Of a stretch of DNA of 64,000 nt, positions 32,305 to 45,125 are shown in pieces (the first letter of the stretch is position 1; every line of letters begins with the position of its first letter). Source of the stretch: Protea cynaroides (taxonomy: Eukaryota; Streptophyta; Magnoliopsida; Proteales; Proteaceae). The notes under the pieces are model-generated. The model saw only the letters and a list, made by a program, of their open reading frames with translations. It ran no database searches and was not told where the DNA came from. The translations under genes were made by a program, and so were the position numbers. The stretch lies in NCBI GenBank assembly GCA_028583415.1, contig CM053266.1, positions 83,210,149 to 83,274,148 on the forward strand, in the 5' to 3' direction.

Positions 32305-34210
32305 GTATTGTACCTATTAATGGCATACCCGCTAGAGTACTCTTTCATTGTAGAGCTATTCATTCTTTTATATCTATGTCATTTGGAAAGAAGCTGAATC
32401 TACCCCTCTGATCGTTAGACTACAAAATGCTTGTACGATCGTCGATGGGATTAGAAGTGGAATTAGAAAAGGGTTATGGACCATGTCCAGTTCTTATTGA
32501 CGAGAAGACTTTGGATGCAACCTTGACTCAACTTGAGATGGCAGATTTTGACGTCATCTTGGGAATGGACTGGTTAGCTCGGCATTCTGCAAACCTATTA
32601 TGTGCAGAAAGGAAGCTGACATTTAAAGACAAGGAAAGAGTAGAGTTTAGTTTTGCAGGAACCAAACTTCCCCAAAAACGAAAACTCATCCTCTCTGCAT
32701 TAAAGGCTAGGAAATGCCTCGAGAAAGGAGGAATTGGGTATCTAGTATCAGTGGTCGACCTCACCAAGGAAGCACCACAAATGGAGAATATTGATGTTGT
32801 GCGTGACTTTCCAGATGTATTTCCTGAAGAACTACCAAGACTACCACCCGATCGAGGGACAGAGTTTGTTATAGATCTAATACTCGGAGCCGCACCAGTA
32901 TCTAAAGCACCTTATAGAATGGCTCCTACTGAATTGAAGGAATTAAAAGTATAGTTACAGGAATTACTGGACAAGGGTTATATCAGACCTAGCATATCAC
33001 CATGGGGAGCACTAGTATTGTTTGTAAAGAAGAAGGACGGAAGCGTTCGACTGTGTATAGACTATCGAGAATTGAATAAGCTTACAATCAAGAATCGGTA
33101 TCCGTTGCCTCGGAACGATGACTTGTTCGATCAGTTGCAAGGTGCCAAGGTGTTCTCCAAGATTGATCTTCGGTCAGGATACCATCAGTTGAAGATTAAG
33201 GACGGTGATATTCCAAAGACAGCATTCAGAACAAGATATGGACATTATGAATTATTAGTCATGTCTTTTGGATTGACTAACGTACCCGTAACTTTTATGG
33301 AACTCATGAATCGGGTATTCCATGATATATTGGATATGTCGGTCATTGTGTTTATTGATGATATATTGGTCTACTCCAAGGACAAGGAAACTCATGTCAT
33401 GAATCTAAGAGCCGCTCTACAGCGACTAACGAAAGAGAAGCTTTACGCCAAATTTACAAAGTGTGAGTTTTGGTTAAATGAGGTCGCTTTCTTAGGCCAT
33501 GTTGTATCCGCTGAAGGAATTAAAGTGGATCCTAGCAAGATTGAAGCCATTGTGAAGTGGGAAGCACCGAAGAGCGTTGCAAAAATTAGAAGTTTCCTAG
33601 GTCTAGCTGGGTATTATCGACGATTCATGGAAGACTATTCCATATTACCATACCTCTCACCAGTTTGACCAAGAAAGGAGAAAAGTTTGTTTGGACTGAT
33701 AAATGTGAGAAGAGTTTCCAAACATTAAAGGCTAGATTGATATCTGCTCCGATCTTGACTATTTCCTATTCCAGGACAGCCATTTACCTTGTATACTGAT
33801 GCGTCTGGATTGGGTTTAGGATGTGTACTTATGCAAGGAGAGCAAGTAATTGTGTATGCCTTAAGACAACTGAAGACACATGAGAAGAATTATCCCACTC
33901 ATAACTTGGAACTAGCGAGTAGTAGTACATGCTGTCAAGATATGGAGGCATTACTTGTACGGAGAGAAATTTCAGATTAAATCAGATCATAAGAGTCTCA
34001 CTTATCTTTTTAATCAAAAGGAGTTGAACATAAGACAAAGAAGATGGCTAGAATTATTGAAGGATTATGATTGTGATATCTAGTATCATCTAGGAAAGGC
34101 TAATGTAGTTGTTGATGCGCTAAGCAGAAAAGCATTGATAAAATCTCAAGGAGAGGTTAACATGACTGCAGCAATGTGTACTACAAGAAAAGTGTTCAAT
34201 TACGGTAATG
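32305..34210 (+). pseudogene. pol: Element D protease, RT and RNase H
   Basis: The protease lead is readable, but the catalytic triad that is DSG in A/B reads HCR here (LFHCRAIHSF), so catalysis would be lost. A TGA lies near 32409. The FDVILGMDWL block is at about 32540-32575. RT spans about 32855-33668 with CIDYRELN, FGLTNVP and FIDDILVYS; a TAG at 32952-32954 replaces CAG and a frameshift lies near 33640. RNase H (TDASGLGLG) follows at 33789 with further frameshifts, ending with a DALSRKAL block near 34110. Confidence 0.9.
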
Positions 34211-34214
34211 AGCA

Positions 34215-34820
34215 GTTCGTGATAGATGCACCGCGGTGAGTGAGATTTCTGCTCATTGCAGTCACCTCCGGGGTTCTTCACACCTGGATAGTACCAGGAC
34301 CCTTGTGCCCCGGACTGCACTGCCCACCCGAAGCCCGCCCTATGACCCACAACTCCAAATGAGCCTTGCGACGAGACGCGGACATTCCCCATGCTGCGGT
34401 TCCCTCCGGTCCGTTCCCAACCTCTTCGAAATAAACGACTACAAATTTGCCAATGAATGGCGGAAGCACCTGATTCATCATCCTCATGAAAGTACTAGGG
34501 GCATTTGATAAATGGCATCACCAACCATTAAAATAACCCATCCCTCGTCTAAAAGGCGGTTTTCCATTCATCCCCCGGTCGGATTCTAATATGATGATAA
34601 CCACGAGACAGGGGGAACGACTATTGCTGGCCTGGCTACTCATCTAAGCTCCTCGCTCCTCGGTATTAACAAAATTTCCAACCTGACCTTCTCTACCCGT
34701 ACAATCGCCACACATAATTGGCACACACGAAACCGGCCGGATCAAGGTGGCTTGCCTGCCCGCCCAAGCATTCAAAATGAGGAAGTAAAGCAACCAACCA
34801 AGGGTTTATTCATTGGTTTT
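34215..34820. other. Foreign ~0.6-kb insertion between RNase H and integrase of D
   Basis: Richer in G+C than its surroundings and absent at this position in A. On the minus strand 34500-34410 reads SNAPSTFMRMMNQV and IGKFVVVYF, which is the RT signature of a different Ty3/gypsy lineage, ending before the catalytic Asp pair. The remainder (34220-34410, 34510-34800) I cannot name. Mosaic DNA of this kind, with gypsy RT pieces, is common in plant mitochondria, so an organelle origin is one possibility. Boundaries are approximate. Confidence 0.6.
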
Positions 34821-34825
34821 CAAAT

Positions 34826-36318
34826 ATGTTTGCAAAGTTGAAGATTGTACCTGATATAATTGATGAAGTGAAAGCAGCTATTAAATCAGACCCTTATCTG
34901 AGAACGGTACAAGAAGACATCAAAAAAGATAGGACTATTCCTGAGTTCGCCTTAGATGATGAAAAGGTATTGAAGTACAAAGGAATAGTATGTGTTCCTG
35001 AATTAGAAAATTTGGACATTAGACACCAACTAATGAAGGAAGCTCACATCACCGCCTATTCGGTACATCCTGGAAGTACAAAGATGTATCATGATTTGAA
35101 TAAATTATATTGGTGGAGAGGAATGAAAGCAGATGTAGCTAAATTCGTGTCTCAATGCCTAAATTGTCAGAGGGTGAAGGCTGAACGGTCAAGACCTGTA
35201 GGACTGTTGCATCCGCTGCCAGAACCAGCATGGAAATGGGACTGCATCACTATAAACATTGTCACCGAGTTACCATTGACTCCTCGAGTAGTTGACGCGG
35301 TCTGGGTGATTGTAGATCATCTAACTAAGATAGTTCACTTTATAGCTATACGACCACAGTATACCCTGGAGAGGTTAGCCAAGCTATATGTTGATAACAT
35401 TTTCAGATTACATGGTGTACCTAAAAGCATTGTATTTGATAGAGACCCACGCTTTACTTCAAAGGTTTGGAAAGGATTGCAAAAGGCTATGGGTACAACG
35501 TTAAAGTTCAATATTGCATTCCATCCTCAGACAGACGGACAGTCGGAGCATACCATTCAGATTTTAGAAGACATGCTTCGAGCCTATGTTATTGATTTCA
35601 AGGGATCATGGGATGAGAAACTACCATTGATCGAGTTCGCCTATAACAATAGCTATCAGGCTACTATACAGATGTCACCCTATGAAGCACTGCATGGAAG
35701 GAAGTGCCGAACTCCTTTGTTTTTTAATGAAGTTGGAGAACGTAGCATCGTTGGACCAGAGTTTGTTGAAGAGACTTGTCGAGTAGTCGACATTATCAAA
35801 GAAAGAGTTAGAATGGCTCAGAATCGTCAGAAACAGTATGCAGATACTCGACGCCAAGACCTTGAATTTGCCATAGGTGATAAGGTATTCTTGAAAGTAT
35901 CACCTATGCGAGGTTTAAAACGATTCGGACAGAAAGGGAAACTAAGTCTGAGATATGTCGGGCCATATGAGATTTAGCCAAACGTGGAAAGGTGGCTTAT
36001 CAGTTAGCACCACCACCATCCATGTCAAGTGTACATGACGTATTTCATATCTCATTATTAAAGAAGTACGTCAGAGATCCAACGCACATTTTGATGGCAG
36101 ATCCACCAGATTTAATCGATGATTTGACATTCGAAGTAGCACCAACTGAGATCACAAGCCGAAAGGTTCAATGACTACGCAACCGTGACATATACTATGT
36201 TAAGGTCACCTGGAGGAGCCGAGATATAGAAGAGGTCACCTGGGAAGAAGAGAATGCTATGCGAAAGCAATATCCTCATATTTTTGACTCGGAAGGTATG
36301 TACAAATTTCGAGGATGA
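34826..36318 (+). pseudogene. pol: Element D integrase with chromodomain-like end
   Basis: Frame open for 383 codons from 34826. The H2C2 zinc finger (SVHPGSTKMYHDL...CLNCQRVKAERS) lies at 35060-35190. The core follows with the DHLTKIVHF region, FDRDPRFTS and HPQTDGQSEHTIQ, so the second Asp is visible and the Glu block reads E-H-T. The GPY/F-like block (RYVGPYEI) is at 35955-35975. A stop and frameshift near 35977 precede a SVHDVFHISLLKKYV segment, and a chromodomain-like tail (YVKVTWRSRDIEEVTW) ends at TGA 36316-36318. This is the best preserved integrase in the window. Confidence 0.92.
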
Positions 36319-36327
36319 AATTTTAAT

Positions 36328-36340
36328 AAGAGGGGGGGAG
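36328..36340 (+). other. Polypurine tract of element D
   Basis: AAGAGGGGGGGAG directly before the 3' LTR start at 36342. A single copy, unlike the duplicated tract of element B. Confidence 0.95.
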
Positions 36341-36341
36341 T

Positions 36342-38674
36342 TGTAAGACCCATATCGAACTAACCGATCTTACCACCTTGTACCAGGTCTACCTATCATG
36401 GTCGAGCCAAGTGGACCAAGTGCGTGAAGAAATCACAAGACCAAGTATGAGTCTAACCCAAAAACAGTAAATGTGAGGGTAGGGACGCATACCTAAACAG
36501 GTAGGGTCAACCCCACCTCAACAGAAGTCCAACCCATGACTTTTAGTCATAGGGTCAGATGACTAAGAAGGTGTAGGGTCGACGGATCCTGCGACCCTAC
36601 GTCCGACCCTACGATGACAGACAGAAATCAAAAATTAAGAAACTTTCCTAATTCTAAGGGGATCTTTCCTAAACTCATTGGGACTTATTATGGAGGGTTT
36701 TTCTTTATAAATAGGACATCCCTTAGCCTCTTTCACTCGTTTACAACCCTAATTGAAAGTGAGAGAAAGAGAAAGAGAAAGAGGAGGAAGAGAAGAAGAG
36801 AAGGAACTTGAAGAAGAAAACTAAGGAAGAGAAGGAAACTTCAGAGAAACCTCTGAATAAAGGTATGAACCTAATTCCTTACATGAATAAGAGATCATAG
36901 AATAGTTATGAAGAACATAGGGTTACGAGAAACCCAAATCATCCATCCATGGACAAGTTTCAAGAGATTTCATGGAAGAAATTATTATGGACAATGAATA
37001 GTGTAAAACTTGGAGTTTTGAGCCATAAAACAATCTTAGAATGGACCATGAAAGTAAGCCAAAGGATCAAAACATGAAAGAATAGACTTTAGAATGAAAG
37101 GTCGACTCAGAATACGTGTGGTCGCACGTAGGGTCGAATGATATCCTACCCTACGGGACCACAGGATCGACCACATGCCCTCGGGAAGTCCCAGGGAGGG
37201 TGTGGTCGCACGTAGGGTCGAATGGTATCCGACCCCACTCCGACCCTATACCCTAGGTTTACAGAAAACTGCTACACTAGGTGCTACCCTACCTGCGACC
37301 CTACGATTTCAGTTAGTTTAAATTTATTAGAATTAATTCTAATTAAAATCTATCGACTTGTTAGGCCTTTCTAGTGAATTAAAAGTGATTCATAAAGCTT
37401 GAACGAGGATCTACACTTAATCAAAGGTTAGGAAATATGACCTAAACTAATTGGCTAATAATAAACTGTTTTCGTTTATTGAGTCCAATACCATGTATGA
37501 TTCTATGATTGTATGATTGTAATGTGCATATCACATGTCTACTATTTCTATTATTATTGTTCATGCATATTTAATTCTGTTTATTTATAACATGATGATG
37601 ATTATGATGCTAAGAATAGGCATGTAAATGTATGTGTGTGGTTAGTGTGCTTGATGCGAGTAGAGCATCAGGGGGATGACGTGACATTGTGGTTCATCCT
37701 GGTTACCAGACTCTAGCTCTATCTCTACACAAGTCTTGTCCACTAACATCATCGTATCGCCATTACCTTAGCAGAAATATTACGTCGTAGGGCATTAGGG
37801 GAGGTGGTCTCGGACCGTGTAGTCTCTGACTCTGTCGGGGGGCCTTAGCTCTATCTCTATGGACGTATTGAGGGATGCTGGGGTGAGGCCTTGGATACAC
37901 TGTTTGACATTAGGATTGGTTAGTTGAGAGCCCAGTTTGCAAGCCCTCGCCAACAGGGGCTTACGTGTTGGTATGGGTAGAGCATCAGGGGAAGTGTGAT
38001 GCGGTGCGGTCCTAAGCACTTTAGCTCTATCTCTATTCCATGGTGGGGTGGATGTGGGCGACAATGGTGTTTGATCCATTAGGTGGGCTTACACACCCTG
38101 TATAGAGGTGAGGCGGCCACCGAACCTTTCTATAGCACATTGCAAACTTATGAACCAGACCAATGATATGAATTGAATGCATGCATATGTTTGTTGCATT
38201 ATTTTGTTTGCTCACTGAGCCGTGATGTGTGCTCACCCTTTCGACGTCGAATATTTTTAGTTGATAATGTAGGTATCATAGTAGAAGATTATATAATTGC
38301 TCTGATGTATGGACATGCGGCGGCGATGGACGCTGAAGTTATGATGGAGTCGCATGATTCGTCATGCGAGTGCAACTCTTGTGTTTTCGATTAGATTTGG
38401 TTTAAATTATACAGACAATGTAATTGATTTAATTATTTTAATTTATATCTTAGTCCTTGTGGAGATAATTGGATAATTTATTTACTCTATCACAGTTAAA
38501 ATCTCAGTTCATTTAATATATAAGACTTTCGCTATTGTTTATTTACTCTGATTATGGTTGTGGATGTGTATAGTTTAAGCAAACGGACACAGCCTATTTC
38601 AGATCCTGGTTGAACCATTGGTTTATTGACGGTTCATCACACCATTCTGAATAGTGCGGAATTGGTGTGTAAGA
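36342..38674 (+). repeat. 3' LTR of element D
   Basis: TATA box near 36705. Motif clusters at 36476-36615 and 37100-37306. The terminal bases read GTAAGA, not the GACA of the 5' LTR, so the 3' end has mutated; the boundary is fixed by the AGACT duplication. Confidence 0.95.
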
Positions 38675-38679
38675 AGACT

Positions 38680-39004
38680 GATAAAGTTGGGAAAGCAATT
38701 TTGATGTCGAGACTTGGACGACTCATATGGTAGGTTGCTGCTTTGAACGAACTGCAAGTGACTCATGGCTTATTTTCAGAATGCTTGTCGCATACGCATA
38801 TGAGGCTTAGATAAAGTGGTATGCAACTGTTCCGCGTATCCTGATTCGTAATGTTGATTGTCTTTTTAGATGTTACCCGCTATTCGAATCCTGGATTTCA
38901 CAGTTTGCATAGCTTTGATACGTTTCATTGGGACCTGCTGCACTCTAAGGGGCTGCCACATGTAGCATGGTGATGCTTCTATAATTGAGGCGTCTCTAGT
39001 GACA
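38680..39004 (-). repeat. 3' LTR of element J, proximal portion
   Basis: Continues the LTR cut by element D. On the minus strand a purine-rich GGAAAAGGGGCAACACCT is followed by TGTCACTAG at 39004, a plausible PPT/LTR junction. No coding potential here or in 39005-39300, which would be the 5' region of the first antisense gene. Confidence 0.45.
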
Positions 39005-39307
39005 AGGTGTTGCCCCTTTTCCAAGCGGACAACTTATTTTCTTCTCAAATTTTTTCAATCATGGAGCTGGGAAAGGTACCTATTCATTAAATTGATCTGA
39101 TGGCTTTTCATGATTACTTTTGGGCTTCGAACGAAGGGGTTGCATACTTTAATGCCACTAGAAAAGGACTTGGTATCACTCCTTGGTCAACATTTCCCTA
39201 AACCTTCTGCATATGGAGTTGATTCGGAGCAATCTCAATAGTTGTCATGCTTGACTTTCTGAAGAAAAATCAGTTAGTCTCTTTTCTTTTCTCCTTTGAT
39301 TCTTGCA

Positions 39308-40126
39308 ATGTTTTCACATAGTTCTTCTTCTTCTTCTGATAAAGAATGCCACGAAGGGATTATAGCGGTGCCTACTGTAGTAATTTCGAGTGAGGTTATG
39401 AGACAATCTAATCTTCTAAAGGCAAGTGCAATGTTTGAGAGTAGCTCAACTACTATTGCACTTGCCGCTCCATCTCCACAACAATATGCCTGTGCCGCTA
39501 GTCGTTTTGATGTGACACAGGAAAGGTTGGATTCTTTGAAGGAAAAGTATTCCATTCCAGGCCATTATATTCTTTGCCCTCCCAAGAGGAATGAATCACC
39601 TTGAAACCTTAGCTACACTGAGGTTTGCATTTATGAAGAAATGTTTGTGAATTCCGCTTCCCTATTGGGCCTATTCCAATAGAAATTATTCACATACTTA
39701 ACTTCTATCAAGTTGCACCAACCCAAATGCTCCCCAGCTCCTGGTGTCAACTGGCAGCATTCTGGGTGTACTTTAAACACCAGAGAAAGGATCCCTCAGT
39801 GAACCTATTCAATGGCATGTTCAGATTTAATATTGATAATGGACCTGTAGACAACTTTGGTGTAAATCCCCGACTGGCTGGTACCATTTCAACAAGAGAA
39901 AGACCGCTCCTGAAATATTAATTACCAAGAGATCTTCAATTCAGAATTAGAAGTACTTCTTTGTCAGTCTATGTGATGGTGCTCCTTTGCCAGTGTCAAA
40001 CACTTGGCATTTCCATTCCTCAAAAGGATTTAATAGACATCCCGATTTGTCTCATCTGAGCATAAGTTACTTACCTCTACCATTAGGCCTCCGGGTGTAG
40101 GGATATTGCATTACCAATTAGCAACC
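39308..40126 (+). pseudogene. J antisense gene 1, N-terminal part
   Basis: ATG at 39308 begins MFSHSSSSSSDKECHEG, followed by an 18-codon Ser/Ala-rich stretch and a YSIPGHYILCPP block. After a stop at 39602 and a frameshift near 39670 it continues with VAPTQMLPSSWCQLAAF and, after another, YFFVSLCDGAPLPVSNTW. These blocks match what I know as the 'putative gypsy-type transposon' family (PF04195), often found antisense to pol in Tat elements. Solo LTR E interrupts it at 40127, with CAACC (40122-40126) as target. Not translatable as it stands. Function unknown. Confidence 0.65.
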
Positions 40127-40680
40127 TGTAAGACCCGCACTCCACTAACCCGGTCTAACCATGTCGTGCCAGGTCATTCCATCATAACCTGGTCAGGATG
40201 AACCAACTAGAAGATGGACCACAAAGCCAGGTAAGAAACCAGTCATTCATAGGTTGTCCGATCGATAGTTTTAGGTTGTCTGGTCCTAATATTTTGTGAC
40301 CGGTGAGTCGACCGGTCAAACCCATAAATAGACTCCGTGATTAGAAAAGTTTCCTAATTTGAGAAGGCTACTCTCCTAATTGAGAGATGACTCTGTATGG
40401 AGATTTTCTCTCTATATAGAGGATGTCCCTCTAACCTCTCTCACTCTTTTGATCATTCTTCAAACCCTAAAAGTTTAGAGAAAGAGAGGAGCAGGAGGAG
40501 AAAAAAGAATGGAGAGGAAGGAAGTTTGAAGAAAGGAAGTGAAGCTTTGCAGAAAGGGTTGTGTCATTGGGTCTCCAACTTACTGCATCATGTCAGTACC
40601 CCATTTTTGCCATCCCTAGTCAACCGTGACCAGTCTTGCCTGACCCAGCCCAACCAGTCGAAACCCAAGTTAAGTCTACT

Positions 40681-40687
<7 letters not shown>

Positions 40688-40738
<51 letters not shown>
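40688..40738. repeat. (TA)n microsatellite
   Basis: About 25 uninterrupted TA units inside element F. Likely to be variable in length. Confidence 0.97.
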
Positions 40739-40740
<2 letters not shown>

Positions 40741-43236
40741 GAACTAAGGAGGGATTTAATCTGTTATAGATAAGAGAGAGAGAAAGGGAGAGAGAGAAAG
40801 AGAGGGGGGCTGCCACATTGCAACACCACCTTCTCCCTTGACACATGCGACCACCACCTTAAACCACTCTTTCACCCTACATTTTGAGTCCATCCCCATG
40901 TACACCTACCCAAACCTGGCCTCCACTTTCCCATCCCTCTTGGAGACCACATTTCATCCACCCATCTTGAGCCCAACAACATAGCCGAACGCCCTTACCC
41001 AACCGGTAACATTGAAACCTACCATGCAACCGATCCATTGACAACTCACTACCTACAACCTATTGAGCCACTCACCAATCAACACCTCACAATCCTTTCC
41101 CATACTCTCACAAATCACCACTGCCAAAACTCCATCTCTTGAGCCACCCAACCTACTGGACCGATGACAAACCTGATGCCCATCATCTTACCTAGGAAAA
41201 GGGAATGAGACCAACACCTCACCCAGGGCCTAAAACCGAGAGAGAGGAGTGGAAGGGAGGATAAAAAGAGAGAGGAGGAGAAAGACAGAAAGGGGGGAAG
41301 TTTGCTGCTAGACTATTGAGGACGGACAGATAGGAGAAGAGATGAGATTTGAGAGTGGAGAAAAATGAGAGAGGAAGAAGCAAAAGAGTAGCAGGAGGAG
41401 GAGTAGAAGATAAGTAGTTGGTGTCGGTTAGGAGTAAGAATTTATGTTTCCTCTGTTTTCTCTTCATTATGCTTTGGTTTTCGTTGCAACAGATTTCTAT
41501 TTATAGTTGGTTGTTTTTATTCCCTCACATATGGTTTTGATTAGTAATCTGTTTCATTATTTTTAGTTCTTTTATGTTTTCCTTCGGCAGCTCTAACTTG
41601 GTTTCAATTAAAGAGAGAGGGCTATAGTTTTATAACACCTGTAAAGTCAGATTCTGTCATGGTGGTGGAATCCATCTCCCTCTTCCTGAACATAGCTTTT
41701 GGTTGGAGCATGTTTGGTTTGGTTAGGTTTAGGTTTCTATGGTATTTATTTTTAGTGGGTTTGAGAACATTGATTTGAACATTGGGTGATTTCGGTTGTC
41801 TTATTTAGACTGCTCCATTGGGTTTCTTGTTAGATGACTTTAATCCGGTGGGATTAATTTCAGTTATGCTCAGCTAGGAAGTGCTTGGAGAGGTTGTTTG
41901 TTTCTGATTCAATAATAAGGGGATTAGTTTTTGTTGTTAAATTTTTCTTCCTCTTTCAATGGAGATTCTGTAAGGGTGATGTTTGAGCTTTGATACATTT
42001 CCTCATATTTGGTTTTAGAGGGTCCGATTGGGACTGGTTCTGGCCAAGACCGGTTTAAGTTGTCTTGATTTATTTTGAATCTAGTTTATTTGATTTGTCC
42101 CATGATTAATTATGTTGGGCTTGATTGACATATTTCTTGATGAAAAACCTAGTCCGGTTTAATTTGGCTAGTATTAGTAATTGAAATCTGGTTGGGTCTA
42201 ATGTGCTCATTAAATCAGATTTCTATATTTAAAGTTGGGACCATTCCAAATGTTTTAACTAGTTTCATGTTAGATTCGGTTCAACCCTGTATTACGATTT
42301 TGGTTCGAGTTCCTGGGCTAATTTGGTATCCATACTTTGAGTTTGAATTATTTAACATATGTTTGGATTCATGCTTAGTACAGCGTGTTTATTGCCTATC
42401 ATGTTACTGTTCACTTTAGGATGACTCCATTGAGTCCATTTTCGTTGAGACTAGTGCGGGCCCCACTTTGGTTGTAGGCCTACTCTTTTAATGGATATTG
42501 ATCAGCCCCCAACCAATTTGGATCGGTTTGGTTTAGTTCCATCAAATTGGGCCAGTTTGGGCCATTTAGGCAAAATGTCATATCGGTCTTTACACCGGGA
42601 CCGCAGCGGCAATAGCCATTGTAATATGTGATTGATTTCTTCCACAATTGGGCCAAATGATCCACTCACATGATGTATTGCTATATTTTGATTGTCGTAT
42701 GCTTATTGTCATATTCATTTGATTCTTGTCATCTTTTGATACTGCTTCCTTTTCTTGTTGTTTGTTTGGGCGAGTATCCTTGGTGGCGCGCAGTTGGATT
42801 CAGAGCGAGGACGTAGAGACCTCCAAGAATCAATCAGGTATTCTCCTTCTTTTATTTTTAGTTAATCTCTATTGTTGCATTGAATTATGTTTGCATATTT
42901 GATGGCCTTCTTGTGATATGATGTTTAGGGGACTCCAATGAGTCCAACCTTATGCAGGATCAGAGATCCCATGCCTACCTTTATGGGCCCATTTATTTTG
43001 AGGCTCACCTTATCCCTAGGATTAGATCCAAGAGAGTGGGAAATCATTGTACCAAATGTATTAATGAAATATACGATTGGGTAGATGTATGCATAGGATT
43101 GGTGGCCCGATGGACAGCCCACCTGGGTATTCCAAATATGGGATGTCAGTGAGATATTAGTGAACCCCGTGTATGGGGAGCTAAGGCATTTGGCCTTTCC
43201 TGAGTGTTGCCATGTGTGTCCATGGCTTGTCAATCC

Positions 43237-43810
43237 ATGGGAACTACGCTTGACCTGATTCTCGAGAGACAGAGGTCTTAACAGATACATAGGCTACGGG
43301 GGAGTTTGTTCCCTCCATGCTCGATCAAATTGAGGTAAGTTCCATGTGTTATGAGATTACCTCGGTAAGGGGATTTCCCTGTGGAAGGGAATACCTCTAC
43401 AGTAAGATGGGTCTCATTATTGTGGGGACATCTCTCACCATCGGATGTGTTCCATGATTATGGGAGCGTCCATCGCCTGGGATGCGTTCCAATATTTTGG
43501 GAGCATCCCTCTTCTTGTACACACCTGGTACGCACACACCATGGGAACTACGCTTGACCTAATTCTCTAGAAACAGAGGTCTCGACATATACATAGGCTA
43601 TGAGGGAGTTTGGTCGCTCCACATTCGGTCAAATTGAGGTAAGTTAAATATGTTATGGGATTACCTCATCGAGGGGACTTCCTTGTGATAGGGAGTACCT
43701 AACACTGAGATGGGTCCCATTGTTGTGGAGACATCTCTCATTCTTGGGATGCGTTCTAATATTTTGGGAGCGTCCCTTTTCTTGTACACACCTGATACGT
43801 ATACACCCAC
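43237..43810. repeat. Tandem duplication, 304-bp unit
   Basis: 43237-43540 and 43541 to about 43810 share order and most words (ATGGGAACTACGCTTGACCT, AAATTGAGGTAAGTT, TATTTTGGGAGC), diverged by an estimated 15-20%. Lies in element F. Confidence 0.85.
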
Positions 43811-45125
43811 CCAAACTATGTTTGGCTTGATTCCTACCGCACAGGGATACGTAGGCGGTCTGGGATTTTCCCAGACCTTGGTCATACGTTATATACCTTT
43901 TTTTCCCTTATTTAGATATATGTTTAGGCCATTTATATGATTCTTTAATTCATTTTTGTGATTATTTTTTTGTTTAATTCTCGTTTAATTCAATGTATGT
44001 CGTGCATACTTGATAAATAATTAGAGATCAACTTAGGATTCCCCCTTCTACCTTGTAATGTACTTAGATAGCCCCAAGTGTACATAAACTATAGGAAAAG
44101 GATAAGATATAGGGAGACCGGTTCAACTAGGCGAGTTGAGTGCCTAACACCTTCCCAACTCGTAATTTGACACTTACCTGCCTTTGGTGAGACGAGATAG
44201 TCATTCCATTTGCATGAGTCATTAGTGTCCCTCTATTGAGGGACGTCATTTCAGGTCCTAGACCTCTTCTAAGTGGCAATTCCAATCTTCTTATCCTCTA
44301 CTGGTGTGAGTGGATGGGATCTGAAGGTGAGAATTTTTCAGATCCCAGTTTGAGTGTAATGAGGGTAGACAACTTTAATTACATGTAAATTCAAATTAAA
44401 AAATGAGGATAATTTCTATTTTTAAAAATCCTTGGTCCTCACACATCATATTAAGGATCCACGGTAAATACCTTGTCTCTATAGAAGATTAGAATTAGAC
44501 TATGTTAGTTTTAGGATGGATTTGAGATCACAGTATGTGAGATCAGATTCAATTCAATACCTATACCATGATTTCAATCCTAAGAGTTTCAATGTGAATC
44601 TAAAGTAATTATAGCTATTAGGGTTGCAATGGTAGATTGAAACCTTAAGGAATTAAAGGCCATAGAATGACCCTAGGATGGATCCTAGTGTTGAGCCGAA
44701 GAATCGACTCAGAAAGATTTCAGACTAAAAGACAAACCTAGAGTATGACTTTGAAGTTGTCCGGTCCCTTGACCGGTCGGCTATATAGTAGACCGGTGAG
44801 GCAACCGGTAACTCTCGGGAACTATGATAGGGTTTTTCGGTGGACTCATCAGTTACTAATGCAAGACCAGTGACTCATCCGGACAGTGTCTGGAGGACAT
44901 ATATAGGAGACCGGACAGTGAGTCTAAGTACCAAAACTCAATGAAACCCTAATTAAGTTCATTAATTGTTTAGGTTTTCCACTAATTCAAGATAGTTTCT
45001 AGAGCTTGGAAGAAGAACAAACATCACTCACAGGTGAGGGAATAAGACCTAAACTAATTGGTTAATAATAATCTACTTTTACTTTCTGTTAATTTGACTG
45101 ATGCTATGTTTTGTATGATTATTTG

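Larger units (their letters stand above)
25971..38674 (+). mobile_element. Element D: complete Ty3/gypsy chromovirus
   Basis: 12.7 kb, with LTRs of 2322 and 2333 bp and perfect target duplications AGACT (25966-25970, 38675-38679). Order: 5' LTR, PBS, antisense gene on the minus strand, control region, gag, intron, protease, RT, RNase H, a ~0.6-kb foreign insertion, integrase with chromodomain-like end, PPT, 3' LTR. It has the same layout as A/B but is clearly divergent in sequence, so it is a second family. LTR copies look about 95% alike. Coding regions carry many stops. Confidence 0.96.
40591..44443 (+). mobile_element. Element F: large (3.85-kb) LTR-like insertion in E
   Basis: Begins TGTCAGTACCCC, ends GTCCTCACA, flanked by CATCA on both sides (40586-40590, 44444-44448). 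No protein domains. The block GAGTTGAGTGCCTAACACC near 44135-44153 resembles sequence I associate with Ogre/Tat-type LTRs. A solo LTR of that clade is the simplest reading; the clade is inference. Element E resumes right after the second CATCA. Confidence 0.7.

Noticed and set aside
25971..38674. Possible host gene in the integrase frame 34826-35977
   Set aside because: The frame is long and open, but zinc finger, core and flanking LTRs make it ordinary element D integrase.
41219..41467. 82-codon minus-strand frame in element F
   Set aside because: Low-complexity purine-rich DNA giving a Ser/Pro/Leu-rich translation; no domain or context.
44274..44300. GTGGCAATTCCAATC as a tRNA-Arg-type PBS of an Ogre-like element
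   Set aside because: Match to the Arg PBS is poor and the flanking duplication CATCA places the insertion end at 44443, beyond it.
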